In this document: one piece after another, positions 62,701 through 64,000 of the stretch
Numbering within the stretch: the first letter of the stretch is position 1
Layout of the letters: the number at the start of each line of letters is the position of its first letter
Assembly (NCBI GenBank): GCA_038380795.1
Contig: CM076268.1
Span: forward strand, 31,071,501-31,135,500
Direction of reading: 5' to 3'
DNA from: Pyrocephalus nanus
Lineage: Eukaryota; Chordata; Aves; Passeriformes; Tyrannidae
DNA length: 64,000 bases
Notes under the pieces: model-generated
Told to the model about the DNA's origin: nothing
Seen by the model: the letters and a program-made list of their open reading frames with translations, nothing else
Databases searched by the model: none
Translations under genes and position numbers: made by a program

Positions 62701-64000
62701 GAGAGCACATTTCATCTAGCTGCCAAAAGGAAGCTGCTTTTTCAATTCAGAAGTGTTTTCACAGTTGCATTTCTGTATGAAGAACTATTTTTAAATTACT
62801 TTTTTTTAAGCATTTTTATTACTTTTTTTTTTATCTAGTTGCTTTTACTTAAGCTAGACATGAGATGATCCATATACACTGAAGAGAACTTGGGCAGAAA
62901 ATGCTCATCTGATGGTTATTCCCTGGAACAACAATAAACAGCTGCTTATCTGTGATCATGCTACTTGGCTGCAGCATTAACTTAGATATCAAAACTTTCA
63001 AGATCCACATTACTGTAAGCCCCGCAAATTATCTGTTACACAGACATGAATGGCTCTGCGCCCACTATTCTGAGATAATTCATTTCCTCCCCTTCTCCCA
63101 AGTTTTACCGCCCTTTCTTAGCATGTCTGGCCAATTTTCTGACATAAAAGCCTTACTCAAACACACTGATTGTTTACTTTACTTGCCATGTACAGCAATT
63201 TTGGTTAATTATTTTAAAATCCATATATATATATAAACATCTCTCTCTATATAGGCACCATGTGAATAAGAGAGGCTAACACGTAGCAATTACCTCCATC
63301 TTCTAATTGCTTTACTAATTTTATTGGAGATAAAAATAGGTAGGAAATTTTTGCATAGCTGTTAATTGAGATTTATTTTTCACCCTTCCAGAGTAGTAGA
63401 AGTATTTCTACTGGTGTAGAAATACAGCTTAACCTACATTTCACACTCAGCCATATTCCTTTTTATGCTGTAGTTAACAAAGGTGTTCATGAATCAGCCG
63501 AAAATCTCAATTCATAGCTGGATGACACCTCTCTTCAACTAACAACAATCCTCAGTTACAAATGCCAAACAGGAAAAGCACATCTGTGAAAAACAAGCCT
63601 CTTAAACTGAACGAATGAATAACAATGATGTGTGGGTTGTGCTTTCTATGCAGCAAACTCTGGGAAGACCTTTCTGTGAACAGCTATCTGATAACAATTG
63701 GAGACGCTTTGGTGTTCCTACCCGCCTCCCACAGCCCTTTGTATCAGCAGCTCAGCAGAGAGAGTCTGACAGCAAGATTCCTTTGTCATTTCAGATCTCA
63801 GGTACTGTAACTCAGCTCAGTGCTGCACAAAAGAACCTCTACTGAGTGGCTGTGTTTCTAGAGGAGAGAGGAATTTCTCAACGGCTGGCTCTGCGTGTGC
63901 GGCACCAATTGTTACCTATGACTTATCCCAGCAAATTGCTCTCTGCTAAGCAAACTTCCATCACCTTGGTCTCCCTGATTTACACACAGCAGCACCCACA

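Larger units (their letters stand above)
44826..64000. other. Intergenic desert to the window end, no gene seen
   Basis: No recognisable exon. Several GC-richer stretches (47.4-48.2, 52.4-52.8, 53.4-54.3, 61.3-61.9 kb) carry open frames up to about 134 residues without family features. A/T homopolymers lie at 48720-48757, 49106-49148, 57864-57877 and 61229-61247, with an AT repeat near 63223-63235. Confidence 0.6.

Overview
This window is vertebrate nuclear DNA, most likely from a bird. The evidence is a single two-exon EGR2 (KROX20) gene inside a strong CpG island, two fragments of CR1 (the dominant avian LINE), three solo-LTR-like elements, and a large upstream expanse with no recognisable exons. 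I cannot name the species.

Layout. Positions 1 to about 2.45 kb hold no gene I can identify; by conserved vertebrate synteny this is probably the 3' UTR or tail of ADO, running on the + strand towards EGR2. A CpG-dense patch with a perfect AP-1 site lies at 2.46-2.69 kb. EGR2 is on the minus strand: 3' UTR about 2.95-3.64 kb, coding exon 2 at 3642-4846, a 314-bp intron at 4847-5160, coding exon 1 at 5161-5338, 5' UTR up to about 5.56 kb, and a TATA/CRE/CArG core promoter near 5.58-5.63 kb. Further CArG and ETS motifs lie at 5.80-5.89 kb. The predicted protein has 460 residues, with three C2H2 fingers at residues 344-424.

From 6.3 to 64 kb, upstream of EGR2, I see no protein-coding gene; the open frames there are short and unrelated to any family I know. 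The stretch holds two opposed CR1 pieces (9.85-10.46 kb), a solo LTR with a 5-bp target duplication (23.09-23.54 kb), a minus-strand LTR (30.95-31.63 kb), a 311-bp LTR with a 4-bp duplication (44.51-44.82 kb), several short tandem repeats, and some isolated CpG-rich or motif-dense blocks. In other vertebrates EGR2 is controlled by distal enhancers in such a desert (hindbrain rhombomeres 3 and 5, neural crest, Schwann cells). The likely role of this DNA is therefore regulatory, but which blocks matter is inference.

I found no evidence for a new multigene system. The points most worth following are the SRF/ETS arrangement at the promoter, the Pumilio elements in the 3' UTR (one fused to a poly(A) signal), and a handful of candidate enhancers: CpG patches at 9.6, 26.5 and 37.2 kb, a TGACAG cluster at 15.1 kb, a Pbx-Hox-type site at 49.0 kb, phased SOX-like motifs at 57.7 kb and a tandem triplication at 58.2 kb.
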